DNA of 64,000 nt, taken from NCBI GenBank assembly GCA_964591175.1, contig CAZQAF010000007.1, positions 18,899 through 82,898 of the forward strand, written 5' to 3'. The notes under the pieces were generated by a model. It worked only from the letters and a program-made list of their open reading frames with translations, ran no database searches and was not told the DNA's origin. The translations under genes and the position numbers were made by a program. This DNA comes from UBA11574 sp964591175. Lineage in GTDB: Bacteria; Desulfobacterota; Desulfobacteria; Desulfobacterales; UBA11574. Shown in pieces: positions 25,357 to 34,874 of this stretch; position 1 is the stretch's first letter; each line of letters begins with the position of its first letter.

Positions 25357-26352
25357 TTATCTCCCTTCGACCAGTCCAATGAGGGTGTTTTTAAAGGGGG
25401 GGCTCGTTCTTATCGAATCGTCATGGAGCGCATGGGTCTCGACAAATCCGGAAAAACATTCACGGGGTGTTTTTTCAGGAACCCTGTAAAGGGTTAGAGA
25501 AATATTTGTTTTGGGTCCGGAAGCTTCAGGGAAGGGGGGCATATCATCTGTACCGTCGGGCCGGGAACGGGCGGCCAGCATTTCAAGAGATCCCATGAAT
25601 TCACGCCGCCAGCTTACCCAGGTATTATCTTTTTCGTCACCCGTAACGAGGGCATCGAACCGGTGGATCCGGTTTATTTCAGGCAAGATGTCGACCATAT
25701 GCTCAACAACGGCGCGGCTGGTGGTGATAAACAGGCCGAAATCCCGGGGGTCTTTCAATATTAAAGATGCCCAGGCCGCTAATCGCTCTTCCGTCATGTA
25801 GCGGCCCGGATCTTTAATTTCAACTGCCCTGTGCGTCAGGGTCCGGGATTGAATATCGTCTTCTTCTCCTTTGAGATCTTTTAAGAAATTTGTTTCCATG
25901 GCGTCGATATCCATCAGATCCCGAAACAGTCTTTCATTTTGAAAGTCATATTCCTGGGCCATGTGAAGAAATAGTCCGGCATTGAACAGGGGATCGGGTT
26001 TTTCCTGAGCCGATATCTGCCGGGTGGTTTTTTTGATTTCCGCTCTGATTTGTGAAGACGCGTTTTCGTCAAAATATGGGATGTTATGGGCCATCGTCTT
26101 TAAAAAAGTGACTTCGGTTCCCTGATGGGTATCGATCCAGACCCGGTAGTCGTTATAGATTTTATCGAGCAGCTTACCGTTGATATCCATGGGAATGCGT
26201 ATGTCCAGGATGCCGTCTTTGACAAGGTGTTGCATGTCTTCCGGTACTTTTTCGCCGGAGATCTGATACACCGTAATTTGTCCGAAGCAGGCAGCCAGGG
26301 CCTTTCCTAGGGATTCAGGAATATAGGTAAAGGGGAAGTATATGGGTTTCAT
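25357..26352 (-). CDS. conserved-looking protein of unknown function
   Basis: A 331-residue soluble protein with no signal peptide or membrane span. I do not recognise it. The N-terminus begins MKPIYFPFTYIPESLGKALA, suggesting a globular fold; the middle is helical and charged (about 105-190). It is the last gene of the surE-HD-tmk-cysKS run, 90 bp after the fusion gene. Composition and codon use look like the neighbouring genes, and long strong ORFs are absent on the opposite strand, so it is likely a real gene. Confidence 0.6.
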   Translation of the reverse strand: MKPIYFPFTYIPESLGKALAACFGQITVYQISGEKVPEDMQHLVKDGILDIRIPMDINGKLLDKIYNDYRVWIDTHQGTEVTFLKTMAHNIPYFDENASSQIRAEIKKTTRQISAQEKPDPLFNAGLFLHMAQEYDFQNERLFRDLMDIDAMETNFLKDLKGEEDDIQSRTLTHRAVEIKDPGRYMTEERLAAWASLILKDPRDFGLFITTSRAVVEHMVDILPEINRIHRFDALVTGDEKDNTWVSWRREFMGSLEMLAARSRPDGTDDMPPFPEASGPKTNISLTLYRVPEKTPRECFSGFVETHALHDDSIRTSPPFKNTLIGLVEGR

Positions 26353-26441
26353 AGTAGTTTTTCCGAGTTTTTAAATTGTTGTACAGTGAATTCCTTATTC
26401 GAATTTCGGATTTTGTTTGAGCATAACTTTCCGTTCAGACG

Positions 26442-28727
26442 TTAATTCGCTATTTTGGGGTCTTTAAGAATAACCCCCCGTGCCTTGAGCTGATCCCGGA
26501 TCCTGTCGGCAAGCGGGTAGTTTTTTTCCAGCCGGGCCTGTTCTCTTTCCTTGATGAGTTGCTTGACCTCTGGGTCATGAACGGCATCTTCAAAATCAAA
26601 AATCTTAAGAACAACATCCAGATTGCGAAACGCATCTAAAATTTTCAAGGCATCGTCCGGGTCCAATCGTTTTTCAAAAACCAGGATGTTAATCTTTTTG
26701 ACGTTTTTAAATATGGATGCCATGGCCGCCGATATGTTGAGATCATCATCCATGGCACTGACAAATCCCTGCTTAATGTCATACAGTAACTGATCCAGTT
26801 CTGGAAAGGGCGATCCGCCCGGCTTGATGTGAATCAGCGAGTTGATACAGGAATCGAGCCGTTTTAAGGATCGTTTTGCATCTTCGAGCCGGCTTTCAGA
26901 GAACGTGATGGGTTTTCGGTAATGACCTGAAATCAGCCAGTACCGGATCTCCCTGCCGGTGTATCCCATGTCGGTCAGATCCGACAGGGTTTGCCCGGCG
27001 CCCTGTTCGTCCACCTTTTTGCCGCCGACGAGTACCCGGTCGCAGTGTACCCAGAATCTGGCAAGGGGTTTTCCGGTCACAGCACCGGCGATGGCGATTT
27101 CGTTTTCGTGATGGGGGAAAACCAGCTCACGGCTGCTGGCATGAATATCATAGGTTTCTCCGAGATATTTCATGGCCATGGCCGCGCACTGAATATGCCA
27201 GGAAGGACGCACATTGCCCCACTCGGTTTTGGTGAAGATTCCCCGTTTGAGTTCGGAGAGTTTGGATCGCTTCAGCAACGTAAAATCTCTGGGGTTGTCT
27301 TTTTCATATTCGTCCAAGTCTACGGTAGCCCCCAGCCTGATTTTATTTAGATCGATCCCGGACAGACGGCCGTACTCGGAGAAACGGGAGATATCGAAAT
27401 ACAATGACTTCAGTTTTTCATAGGCCATGCCTTTTTTGACCAGTTTTTCCGTTAACGACACCATGTCTTGGACATGTTCGCTGGCCTTGGGATAATTCGT
27501 GGCAGGCTTGATGTTTAGAATTTTAAGATCTTCTTTGAATGACTCGATATGCCGGGCCGTAAATTCGGCCAGTTCCATCCCTGCTGCTTCGGAGCCTTCG
27601 ATGGTTTTGTCGTCCAGATCGGTGATGTTCATAATATGGGTGACGTCATATCCTCTGAACTCGAGATACCGGCACAACAAATCCGAAAAGACAACTCGCC
27701 GGCATTGTCCCAGATGCATTTTAGCATAGGCAGTGGGGCCGCAGGAATACATGGAGACCTTGTCCGGCAAGATCGGTTCAAAGGGCTCTTTGCTCCGGCT
27801 CATGGTGTTGAAAAATGCCAGGCTGACCTTTTCCTGTACTGCAAAAAGCGTGGTGCTGAGATATCGTTCACCGCCGTCCGGAAAGACGACCACAAGAGTG
27901 CCGTTTTCCATCTCTTTTGCTTTTTTTCGGGCGACCACCATGGCGGCGCCGCTGCTCATTCCCACAAAGATTCCCTCTTCTTTTGCCAGCCGCCGCGTCA
28001 TTTCAAAGGCGTCTTCATCGTCGATATTCACGATCTCATCAATAAGTTTTTTATGAAAGATTTCAGGACGATACGCTTCTTTCATGTTTTTCAGACCCTG
28101 AATTTTATGCCCCAGGTACGGCTCGACCCCGACGATCTTAATCTCGGGATTATATTCTTTCATCCGCCGGGTCAGACCCATCAGCGTGCCGCTGGTCCCC
28201 AGGGTGGCCACGACCATGGTTACCTTTCCGTGGGTTTGCTCCCATATCTCAGGGGCTGTTCCATAATAGTGGGCCTGCCAGTTGGCGGGATTGTTAAATT
28301 GGTCGGCCATAAAATAGGTATCGGGATTTTCACGGGCCAGTCGATACACTTCTTCAATGGCCCCGTCGGTTCCCAGATGTCCGGGGGTCAGTAAAATATC
28401 CGCCCCCCTGGCCTTTAAAATTTTCTGGCGTTCAATGCTGGCGGCTTCGGACATGGTTAGCAGAAGCTTATATCCCTTCACGGCACACACCAGCGCCAGG
28501 CCGATGCCCGTATTGCCGCTGGTGGCTTCGATGACCGTCTTTCCGGGGGTCAGCTCGCCAGCTTTTTCGCCGTTTTCGATCATAGACAACGCGGCCCGGT
28601 CCTTTATGGAGCCTCCCGGGTTAACATATTCCAGCTTTGCGAGTAGGGTGACATTCGGGTTCGGGTTGAGATGCCTGATTTCAACAAGGGGTGTATTGCC
28701 GATGGCGTCAAGAATAGAATAACTCAT
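26442..28727 (-). CDS. cysteine synthase fused to a degenerate cysteinyl-tRNA synthetase
   Basis: A 761-residue two-part protein. Residues 1-300 are a PLP enzyme of the cysteine synthase family: NPGGSIKDR with PLP Lys42, TSGNTG at 69-74, and GTSGTL at 177-182. Residues ~303-761 follow class Ia cysteinyl-tRNA synthetase throughout: MYSCGPT with zinc Cys329, SWHIQC with Cys514, HHENE at 539-543, MDDDLN, and a C-terminal helical region. Two catalytic motifs differ: HIGH is HLGQ (338-341), and the KMSKS segment reads GGKKVDEQGAG (568-578). The first half should make cysteine from O-acetylserine; aminoacylation by the second half is doubtful. It lies 69 bp after tmk. Confidence 0.85.
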   Translation of the reverse strand: MSYSILDAIGNTPLVEIRHLNPNPNVTLLAKLEYVNPGGSIKDRAALSMIENGEKAGELTPGKTVIEATSGNTGIGLALVCAVKGYKLLLTMSEAASIERQKILKARGADILLTPGHLGTDGAIEEVYRLARENPDTYFMADQFNNPANWQAHYYGTAPEIWEQTHGKVTMVVATLGTSGTLMGLTRRMKEYNPEIKIVGVEPYLGHKIQGLKNMKEAYRPEIFHKKLIDEIVNIDDEDAFEMTRRLAKEEGIFVGMSSGAAMVVARKKAKEMENGTLVVVFPDGGERYLSTTLFAVQEKVSLAFFNTMSRSKEPFEPILPDKVSMYSCGPTAYAKMHLGQCRRVVFSDLLCRYLEFRGYDVTHIMNITDLDDKTIEGSEAAGMELAEFTARHIESFKEDLKILNIKPATNYPKASEHVQDMVSLTEKLVKKGMAYEKLKSLYFDISRFSEYGRLSGIDLNKIRLGATVDLDEYEKDNPRDFTLLKRSKLSELKRGIFTKTEWGNVRPSWHIQCAAMAMKYLGETYDIHASSRELVFPHHENEIAIAGAVTGKPLARFWVHCDRVLVGGKKVDEQGAGQTLSDLTDMGYTGREIRYWLISGHYRKPITFSESRLEDAKRSLKRLDSCINSLIHIKPGGSPFPELDQLLYDIKQGFVSAMDDDLNISAAMASIFKNVKKINILVFEKRLDPDDALKILDAFRNLDVVLKIFDFEDAVHDPEVKQLIKEREQARLEKNYPLADRIRDQLKARGVILKDPKIAN

Positions 28728-28796
28728 TGTATCGATATTCCGTCGTGATTTTAATTAAAAATGCGCTTTGACGATGCATTACGTGTTCATCAAAAA

Positions 28797-29438
28797 TTAA
28801 AATAAACCCTTCGTTGCGTCGGACAGGGTCTTGAAAATTTTTTCTCGAACGTCCTTTTCCTTTTCTGAAGCATCGATGATCCGAAAGCGTTCCGGTTCAA
28901 GACGGGCAATTTCAAGATATCCGTCGCGCACCTTTTGGTGAAATGACAGCGTCTCTTCTTCAAACCGGGTTTCTTCGTTGTTTCGCGCCCCTTTGTTGAT
29001 CTGCTTCCAGGCCCGGGCAAGGCCGATCTCAGCAGGAAGATCCAGCAAGATGGTCAGGTCCGGCTTTAAGTTCTCAAGCAAAAGGCGATGTATTTTATCG
29101 ATCAGGTCGATATCGATTCCTCTTGCAAATCCCTGATAGGCCATTGTTGCGTCAAAATAGCGATCACATAAGACGGTTTTCCCCGCGGCCAGAAGGGGGA
29201 GAATACATTCACGGACATGCTGGGCCCGATCCGCCGTATACAACAAAAGCTCGGTCAGCGGCCCCATGTCTTTACTCAAAGGGTCCAGGAGAATGGCCCG
29301 TATTTTTTCACCGATTCGCGTGCCCCCAGGCTCCCTGGTGATGACGCACTCATGGCCTTTGTATCGAAGAAATTCCGCCGTGTTTCGGACTTGGGAAGTC
29401 TTGCCCGATCCTTCTATACCTTCAAAAGTGATAAACAT
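28797..29438 (-). CDS. tmk: thymidylate kinase
   Basis: A 213-residue P-loop kinase that phosphorylates dTMP to dTDP. The P-loop is FEGIEGSGKTSQ (residues 4-15). DRYFDATMAYQGFARG (about 90-106) is the conserved DR(Y/F) block, and REPGGT binds the substrate. The lid region (LARAWKQINKGARNNEETRFE) is arginine-poor compared with the E. coli type. The start lies 2 bp after the stop of the YhaM-like gene, so the two are coupled. Confidence 0.95.
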   Translation of the reverse strand: MFITFEGIEGSGKTSQVRNTAEFLRYKGHECVITREPGGTRIGEKIRAILLDPLSKDMGPLTELLLYTADRAQHVRECILPLLAAGKTVLCDRYFDATMAYQGFARGIDIDLIDKIHRLLLENLKPDLTILLDLPAEIGLARAWKQINKGARNNEETRFEEETLSFHQKVRDGYLEIARLEPERFRIIDASEKEKDVREKIFKTLSDATKGLF

Positions 29439-29440
29439 AA

Positions 29441-30394
29441 TCAGACACTTTTTTTCCCTTTATAAAAATGGCGTTCCAAAATTCGGTGATAGGAGGTCCA
29501 GGTTTCATCGGCATCCTCGGCAGCCATGAAATCCCGGATGCCGTTGACCTTGGAATCGATTTCATCGATATAATTCAGCAAAACCGCCTCGATGATTTTG
29601 GGCGGTTCCGGTGAACCGAACTCCCGGGCACCGTGGTGGCTGACGATCATATGCTTGAGCAGCAGCGCCTGGTCTTCGGGGAATTGTTCGATTTTCGAAA
29701 GTTTTTCATCCACCATTTTCAATCCAATCACAATATGATTCAGCAGTCGGCCTTTATCGGAATAGTCTATCCTGAACTGATACTCGAATTCATCGATTTT
29801 TCCGATATCGTGAAATATTGCGCCGACAAGCAGAAGATCCCGATCAACACCGCTGTAATGTCCTGCGATTTTATCCGCCAGGCTCACCATTGAAACGGTG
29901 TGCTCCAGCAAGCCGCCGATATAGGCATGGTGCATTTTTTTCGCCGCAGGCGCGGTTTTGAATTTGCGCACAAACGCCTCGTCCTTCCAGAAAGCTTCCA
30001 CAAGTCTTTTGAGATATTCGGTTTTGATGGAATCCGTGATTTTTGAAAGCCGGTCGAACATGCCTTCGATGTCCCGGGAGGTTTGCGGCAGAAAATCGCT
30101 GGGATCCACACGGTCGGCGGGAATGGGTGCCATTTTTTTAATCACTACCTGCAACGCCCCTCTGTATTCCCCGACACCGCCGACGACATGCACAAAATCT
30201 CCGGATGTAATACCGGCGGTTATTCGGTCCACCTTGTCCCACACGACGCCTTTAATCATTCCGGTCTTATCGGAAAGGGTGATATTTAAAAAATTATTCC
30301 CATCCCTTTTTTGGGACAGAACCTTTTCGGATAAAACAAAGATGTCGTCAACCACGTCTCCGGCTTGGATGTCGGTGATGAAACGCTTTTTCAT
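29441..30394 (-). CDS. YhaM-like 3'-5' exoribonuclease (OB-fold plus HD domain)
   Basis: A 317-residue protein. The N-terminus carries an OB-fold (about 15-95, with TLSDKTGMIKGVVWD). The HD phosphohydrolase domain spans about 160-285, with metal ligands in HHAYIGGLLEHTVSM and GAIFHDIGKIDEF and a later HHGAREFGSPEPP. This architecture matches YhaM/CBF1 exonucleases, which degrade RNA or single-stranded DNA. It lies between surE and tmk with 16- and 2-bp gaps. An alternative general name is HD-domain nucleotidyl hydrolase. Confidence 0.82.
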   Translation of the reverse strand: MKKRFITDIQAGDVVDDIFVLSEKVLSQKRDGNNFLNITLSDKTGMIKGVVWDKVDRITAGITSGDFVHVVGGVGEYRGALQVVIKKMAPIPADRVDPSDFLPQTSRDIEGMFDRLSKITDSIKTEYLKRLVEAFWKDEAFVRKFKTAPAAKKMHHAYIGGLLEHTVSMVSLADKIAGHYSGVDRDLLLVGAIFHDIGKIDEFEYQFRIDYSDKGRLLNHIVIGLKMVDEKLSKIEQFPEDQALLLKHMIVSHHGAREFGSPEPPKIIEAVLLNYIDEIDSKVNGIRDFMAAEDADETWTSYHRILERHFYKGKKSV

Positions 30395-30410
30395 ACGGTG
30401 TTACCCTTTT

Positions 30411-31175
30411 TTAAGAAGATATTTCCAAGTCCCACTGTCGTAACTTCTCCAGCATGCGGTAATCCGTGGCATCGCATTGAATCGGCGTAATGGAAATAAA
30501 ATTATCATTCAGTGCGGCACCGTCGCTTTCAGGCGTATTGAAAGCTGTTCCGGCATCGGCGCCGTGCCAGTAATAGATGCGGTTGCGGGGATCGATCCGT
30601 TTGTCCACATATTCGTTATACAAAGACGTCTCCTGCCTGCTGATGCGAACACCTGCGATCCGGGTTTCAGGAATATCCGGTATGTTGACGTTTAGAAAAG
30701 TCCCAACGGGCAGTCCTTTTTCATATACGTTGTCGGCCAATTTTGCGGTGAACCTCGCGGCATAATCATACCCCGATATTTTTTGTCCCGCGATAGAGAC
30801 GGAAATGGCCGGAACTTTGTATAACGCGGCCTCTTTGGCGGCGGCGACGGTACCGGAATAATTGATGTTGACCCCGATGTTTGCACCCGGATTGATTCCG
30901 GAGATCACCATGTCCGGTTTGACATCGAGGATCTCCATGAGACCGATCTTGATGCAGTCCACCGGTGTTCCGTTTACAGCATATCCCCGACAGCCGTTAT
31001 TGACTTTGATTCGTGTGGTGCGCAGCGGTTGATGGAGGGTAATCCCGTGCCCTACGGCGCTTCTTTCCCGATCCGGCGCAATAACGGTGACCGAATGACG
31101 GTCTGAAAGGGTCTCATACAGGGCCCAAAGTCCTTTGGCATAAATGCCGTCATCGTTGGTTAAAAAAATATTCAT
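30411..31175 (-). CDS. surE: 5'/3'-nucleotidase SurE
   Basis: A 254-residue phosphatase acting on nucleoside monophosphates and polyphosphate. The N-terminal metal site is LTNDDGIYAKGLWAL (Asp8-Asp9). SAVGHGITLHQPLR and the long VISGINPGANIGVNINYSGTV block, with its catalytic Asn, are conserved. Length is typical. It heads the minus-strand run surE, YhaM-like, tmk, cysK-cysS fusion, unknown gene. Its upstream region is shared with lptD, which is transcribed the other way. Confidence 0.95.
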   Translation of the reverse strand: MNIFLTNDDGIYAKGLWALYETLSDRHSVTVIAPDRERSAVGHGITLHQPLRTTRIKVNNGCRGYAVNGTPVDCIKIGLMEILDVKPDMVISGINPGANIGVNINYSGTVAAAKEAALYKVPAISVSIAGQKISGYDYAARFTAKLADNVYEKGLPVGTFLNVNIPDIPETRIAGVRISRQETSLYNEYVDKRIDPRNRIYYWHGADAGTAFNTPESDGAALNDNFISITPIQCDATDYRMLEKLRQWDLEISS

Positions 31176-31549
31176 ATTCTGTTTTGAAGTTCGAATTTAT
31201 TGACAATCACAAATTAACATTCTTCAATAAAAGATAAAAACATCCTTGGACTTTAAAACTACATCTTGACTTTTTTCATCAAAAAAGCATTTATACTTGA
31301 TATTTTATGATGATTCAAGATGTTATTGAAATGGATCAGGCGTCGGCCTGAATTTTTCCCGCCGAAGCGGATGCAGGGGATCGGAATCTTTTAATAATGG
31401 GTCATTTGCAAAATTCTCGAAGTTTGCTGCTCAGGGTATTTCGCCATTATAAGAAAAATCTTTCCTGCTTTGGTTGCTTATCATGTTCGTGGGCCGTCAT
31501 TTTTTGCCCCTTTTCCCTGTCGGAATTTATATATCGCACGAAAAGCCGT
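31176..31549. other. divergent region between surE and lptD
   Basis: There is no RNA gene or convincing extra CDS. On the plus strand TTGACT (31266-31271) and TATACT (31292-31297) resemble -35 and -10 boxes but are 20 bases apart, too far for a standard sigma70 promoter. The reading frame of lptD stays open to 31397, so a longer N-terminus is formally possible. Confidence 0.3.
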
Positions 31550-33781
31550 ATGGCCAACCTCCGGTTTGCGCTGATTCTGTTGGTCCTGGTTCTGGTTCCC
31601 GGACGCGTTTTCGCTGAAAATACGATCAGCGGAATCAAAGATGAAAAGAATATCCCGTGGCACATTATTGCCGATGAAATCAGTTACGATGAAAAGGCGG
31701 ATGTCTATATCGGGAAAGGAAACGTCAGGATAACCAAAAAAGAAAAAAATCTCAATGCGGATTATGTTCGTTTTAATCAACGGACCATGGACGTCTTTGC
31801 GAAAGGCCATGTTATCCTGACGGTGGGGAAAGACATTCTCACCGGCGACAGCGCCCGGATGAACCTGAATACGGAAACCGGAACCATTAATAACGGCGTC
31901 CTATTTCTCGAACAGAACAATTACCATATTAAAGGGAATACCATTAAAAAAGTGGGAAAAGACACGTATACCGCCGATAAAGCCAGCATTTCCACATGTG
32001 ACGGTGATCCGCCGGCATGGAAAATAACCGGCAGGAATTTAAAGGTTTCCGTGGAAGGATACGGTTTCGTGACGCATGCGGCGCTTTGGGCCAAAAAGAT
32101 CCCTGTGCTGTATACCCCGTTTCTCGTGTTTCCCGTAAAGCTGAAACGCCAGACAGGGTTGTTGACACCCCAGTTGGAATATTCAGACCGTAAAGGGGCC
32201 AGATATATCCAGCCGTTTTACTGGGCCATCAGTGAAAGCTCGGACGCGACATTTTATTCTGACTATATGAGCCTCCGCGGAGAAAAGCTGGGGCTGGAAT
32301 ACCGTTATGTTTTAGACGAACAGTCCAAAGGGACGCTGATGTACGATTTTTTAGACGACCGGCAGGTCGATGACGGTTCTCCGGGTTCGGAGAAATGGGG
32401 ATATCCAGGTGACAATGCATTGCGTCCCAATTCCGACCGTTACTGGTTCAGGATGAAAAACGACCAGGCATTGCCTCATGATTTTTTTGCAAGGCTTGAT
32501 CTCGACATCGTAAGCGATCAGGATTACCTTCATGAATTCAAGGAGGGGTATACGGGATTTGATGACGCCACGGCATATTTTGAAAGAGAATTTGGAAGAG
32601 GCTTCGATGATTATGACAATCCCGTAAGACTCAACAGGTTGAACGTCAGCAGGTATTGGTCCCTTTACAGCCTCAACGCCGACCTGAGATGGTACGACAA
32701 TGTGATAATACGCCAGCAGCAAGAGACCGATAACACCATACAGCGCATGCCGGAGATCGATTTTAGCGGGTCGAAGCAACAAATTCTGACATCGCCGTTT
32801 TATTTTGATCTGGCTTCCCAATATACTTATTTTTACAGTGAAGACGGTCCGCGAGATCATCGATTGGATATATATCCCCGATTCTATCTCCCGTATACTT
32901 TCGGCAGCTACTTTACCATCGAACCCTCTGTGGGTCTTCGTGAGACAGTATGGCATTTCGATAAAAAAGAGTATGAGACTTCGGATAAAGCAACGCTCTA
33001 TCGGGAGTTATATGATCTAAAAGTTGATCTCACTTCAGAGGTCTATCAAATATTCAATTTGAACGCGGGAAGCGTTGAAAGGATCAAACACGCCATCCGG
33101 CCAGAGATCATTTACGAATATATTCCTGACAAGGATCAGTCTGAGTTGCCCGATTTGGATGACATCGATCGGATTCCGCCGAAAAACCTGATTACCTACT
33201 CGCTCACGAACACATTTACCTCTAAATTTAAAAGAATGACAAAAGAAAAAGCACACCGGCCTACGGATAAACTTGACGGCAATACAAGTTATGAACCGTC
33301 GATGTATGATTACAATGAGTTTTGCCGGTTTAAGCTGGAGCAAAGCTACGACATCAACAAAGAAAAGGAAGACGATCCCGAGCCGTTTTCCCCGATTCAC
33401 GGGGAACTCGATTTGACCCCCCAAAAATATGTATCTCTCAGAGCGGATGCCGACTGGTCGCATTATGACAGGAACTTTCGGTCGCACAATATTTCGGCGA
33501 CACTGCACGATGAACGGGGAGACAGCATCTTTGTGGAACACCGGTATCAGCGGAACAGCAGTGAGACCATTTATACCGACGTGAAATTACAGTTGTCGGA
33601 AAGTCTTCTGATGAAGGGAGAGTATGAACGAAATATTTTTAACGGCATAGACCTGAAATACGGTCTCGGATTTTTATACAAAGCCCATTGCTGGTCACTG
33701 GCTTCAAGTTTTACAAAAGAGGGGGAAGATTTGAGTTTTCGATTTATGATCACGCTGTACGGTATCGGACAGATCAGCTAG
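31550..33781 (+). CDS. lptD: LPS-assembly outer-membrane protein LptD (OstA/Imp)
   Basis: A 743-residue outer-membrane protein that inserts lipopolysaccharide into the outer leaflet with LptE. The signal peptide is MANLRFALILLVLVLVPGRVFA, followed by an N-terminal OstA/LptA-like beta-jellyroll (about 30-130: EISYDEKADVYIGKGNVRIT). A long beta-barrel domain follows with the LptD-typical PVLYTPFLVFPVK near 190 and KRQTGLLTPQ. The protein ends in aromatic-rich strands. ATG 31550 places the signal peptide at the N-terminus; an in-frame ATG at 31397 would add 51 residues with no clear purpose. It stands next to a NusG paralogue and fits with the Kdo8N genes at 40.5 kb. Confidence 0.88.
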   Translation: MANLRFALILLVLVLVPGRVFAENTISGIKDEKNIPWHIIADEISYDEKADVYIGKGNVRITKKEKNLNADYVRFNQRTMDVFAKGHVILTVGKDILTGDSARMNLNTETGTINNGVLFLEQNNYHIKGNTIKKVGKDTYTADKASISTCDGDPPAWKITGRNLKVSVEGYGFVTHAALWAKKIPVLYTPFLVFPVKLKRQTGLLTPQLEYSDRKGARYIQPFYWAISESSDATFYSDYMSLRGEKLGLEYRYVLDEQSKGTLMYDFLDDRQVDDGSPGSEKWGYPGDNALRPNSDRYWFRMKNDQALPHDFFARLDLDIVSDQDYLHEFKEGYTGFDDATAYFEREFGRGFDDYDNPVRLNRLNVSRYWSLYSLNADLRWYDNVIIRQQQETDNTIQRMPEIDFSGSKQQILTSPFYFDLASQYTYFYSEDGPRDHRLDIYPRFYLPYTFGSYFTIEPSVGLRETVWHFDKKEYETSDKATLYRELYDLKVDLTSEVYQIFNLNAGSVERIKHAIRPEIIYEYIPDKDQSELPDLDDIDRIPPKNLITYSLTNTFTSKFKRMTKEKAHRPTDKLDGNTSYEPSMYDYNEFCRFKLEQSYDINKEKEDDPEPFSPIHGELDLTPQKYVSLRADADWSHYDRNFRSHNISATLHDERGDSIFVEHRYQRNSSETIYTDVKLQLSESLLMKGEYERNIFNGIDLKYGLGFLYKAHCWSLASSFTKEGEDLSFRFMITLYGIGQIS

Positions 33782-33837
33782 GATAGGGTAAAATCAAACT
33801 GGACTTCTTTAACTAAAACGAATATATTGAAAAACAT

Positions 33838-34365
33838 ATGGTACTATCTGAGCTGACATATTCCTGGTATGTCCTTCATACCCGGAGTCGATTCGAAAAT
33901 GTGGTGAACGACGGTCTCGCTAAAAAATCAATGGAGGTTTTTCTGCCCAAAGTTCAGGTCAGAAGCAAGCGTCGTGATCGGAAGGTGATGATCAAAGTTC
34001 CGCTCTTTCCCGGATACTTGTTTGTCAAGACCAATCTGGAACCTTATGAACATCTTGAAATCGTCAAAACCGTAGGGGTCGTGCGCTTTGTCGGCAATAA
34101 AGACGGTCCGATTCCGGTGCCTTCGGAAACGATTGATTCCTTGCAAATCATGGTCAAAGGAGATGGTTCGGTGACCACGGGCACCCGTTTTAAAAAAGGG
34201 GACAGGGTTATCGTGGTTAACGGCCACTTTGCCGGCGTTGTCGGAACCTTTTCACGCTATAGAGGGAAGGGGCGCGTGATCGTTAACATCGAAGCCCTGG
34301 GGCAGTATGCCGGGGTGGATGTGGATGAAGATGATATTGAGATACTTCCGAAAATATTGACATAA
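33838..34365 (+). CDS. NusG-family transcription elongation factor, RfaH/UpxY-like paralogue
   Basis: A 175-residue protein. The NGN domain (about 8-110, with SWYVLHTRSRFENVV and PLFPGYLFVKTN) precedes a KOW domain (about 118-150, with KGDRVIVVNGHFAGVVG). It differs from housekeeping NusG, which is normally in the secE-rplK cluster. RfaH/UpxY/LoaP-like paralogues are recruited to specific operons, often surface polysaccharides. This one stands alone 56 bp after lptD and 212 bp before an HU gene, so the target is not evident. Confidence 0.82.
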   Translation: MVLSELTYSWYVLHTRSRFENVVNDGLAKKSMEVFLPKVQVRSKRRDRKVMIKVPLFPGYLFVKTNLEPYEHLEIVKTVGVVRFVGNKDGPIPVPSETIDSLQIMVKGDGSVTTGTRFKKGDRVIVVNGHFAGVVGTFSRYRGKGRVIVNIEALGQYAGVDVDEDDIEILPKILT

Positions 34366-34576
34366 CAGCTTGACTTATCGTAAAATTACATTTTATAAAA
34401 TTAAAATTTTGACAGTGTCGTAAAAAGTTGCCGCATTACATTTTTTTTAAATTACAAAACATCGAGTTTAATATATGAATTGATGTTCACATGGTAAATA
34501 TAACCTTTACATAAATCGAATAACTACCGGTTTAAGTGGATCAAATTACTGCCGGATATTTTAAAAAGGAGGTTCT

Positions 34577-34852
34577 ATGAACAAATTGGAGCTTATTTCC
34601 GCTTTAAAAACAGAAGCAAACATTTCTAAAGCAGAAGCGGCAAAAGTGGTTCAGATATTTTTTGACAACATGGCCGATGCGATGGAAAAAGGTGAACGTG
34701 TGGAAATTCGGGGTCTGTGTAGCTTTTTTGTAAAAAATTATAAAAGCTATACCGGCAGAAATCCAAAGACCGGTGAACAGGTGATGATTAAACCCAAGAA
34801 GCTGCCGTTTTTTAAATCCGGCAAAGAATTAAAAGATCGTGTAGATTATTAA
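34577..34852 (+). CDS. HU/IHF-family DNA-bending protein
   Basis: A 91-residue nucleoid protein. The core runs LISALKTEANISKAEAAKVV, the arm region includes GRNPKTGEQVMIKPKKLPFF, and the tail is FKSGKELKDRV. The RNPKTGE arm with downstream KPKK resembles the IHF-alpha group more than classic HU (which has PGRNP followed by KVPAF). A strong ribosome binding site AAAGGAGG ends 6 bases before the ATG. The 200 bp upstream are AT-rich, as expected for a highly expressed gene, but no clear promoter can be assigned. Confidence 0.92.
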   Translation: MNKLELISALKTEANISKAEAAKVVQIFFDNMADAMEKGERVEIRGLCSFFVKNYKSYTGRNPKTGEQVMIKPKKLPFFKSGKELKDRVDY

Positions 34853-34874
34853 GTGGTTATTGGATTTTCAATCG

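Noticed and set aside
27549..28394. Long plus-strand frame (about 280 codons) opposite the CysK part of the fusion
   Set aside because: Antisense shadow of a clearly recognised gene, with no domain and no ribosome site.
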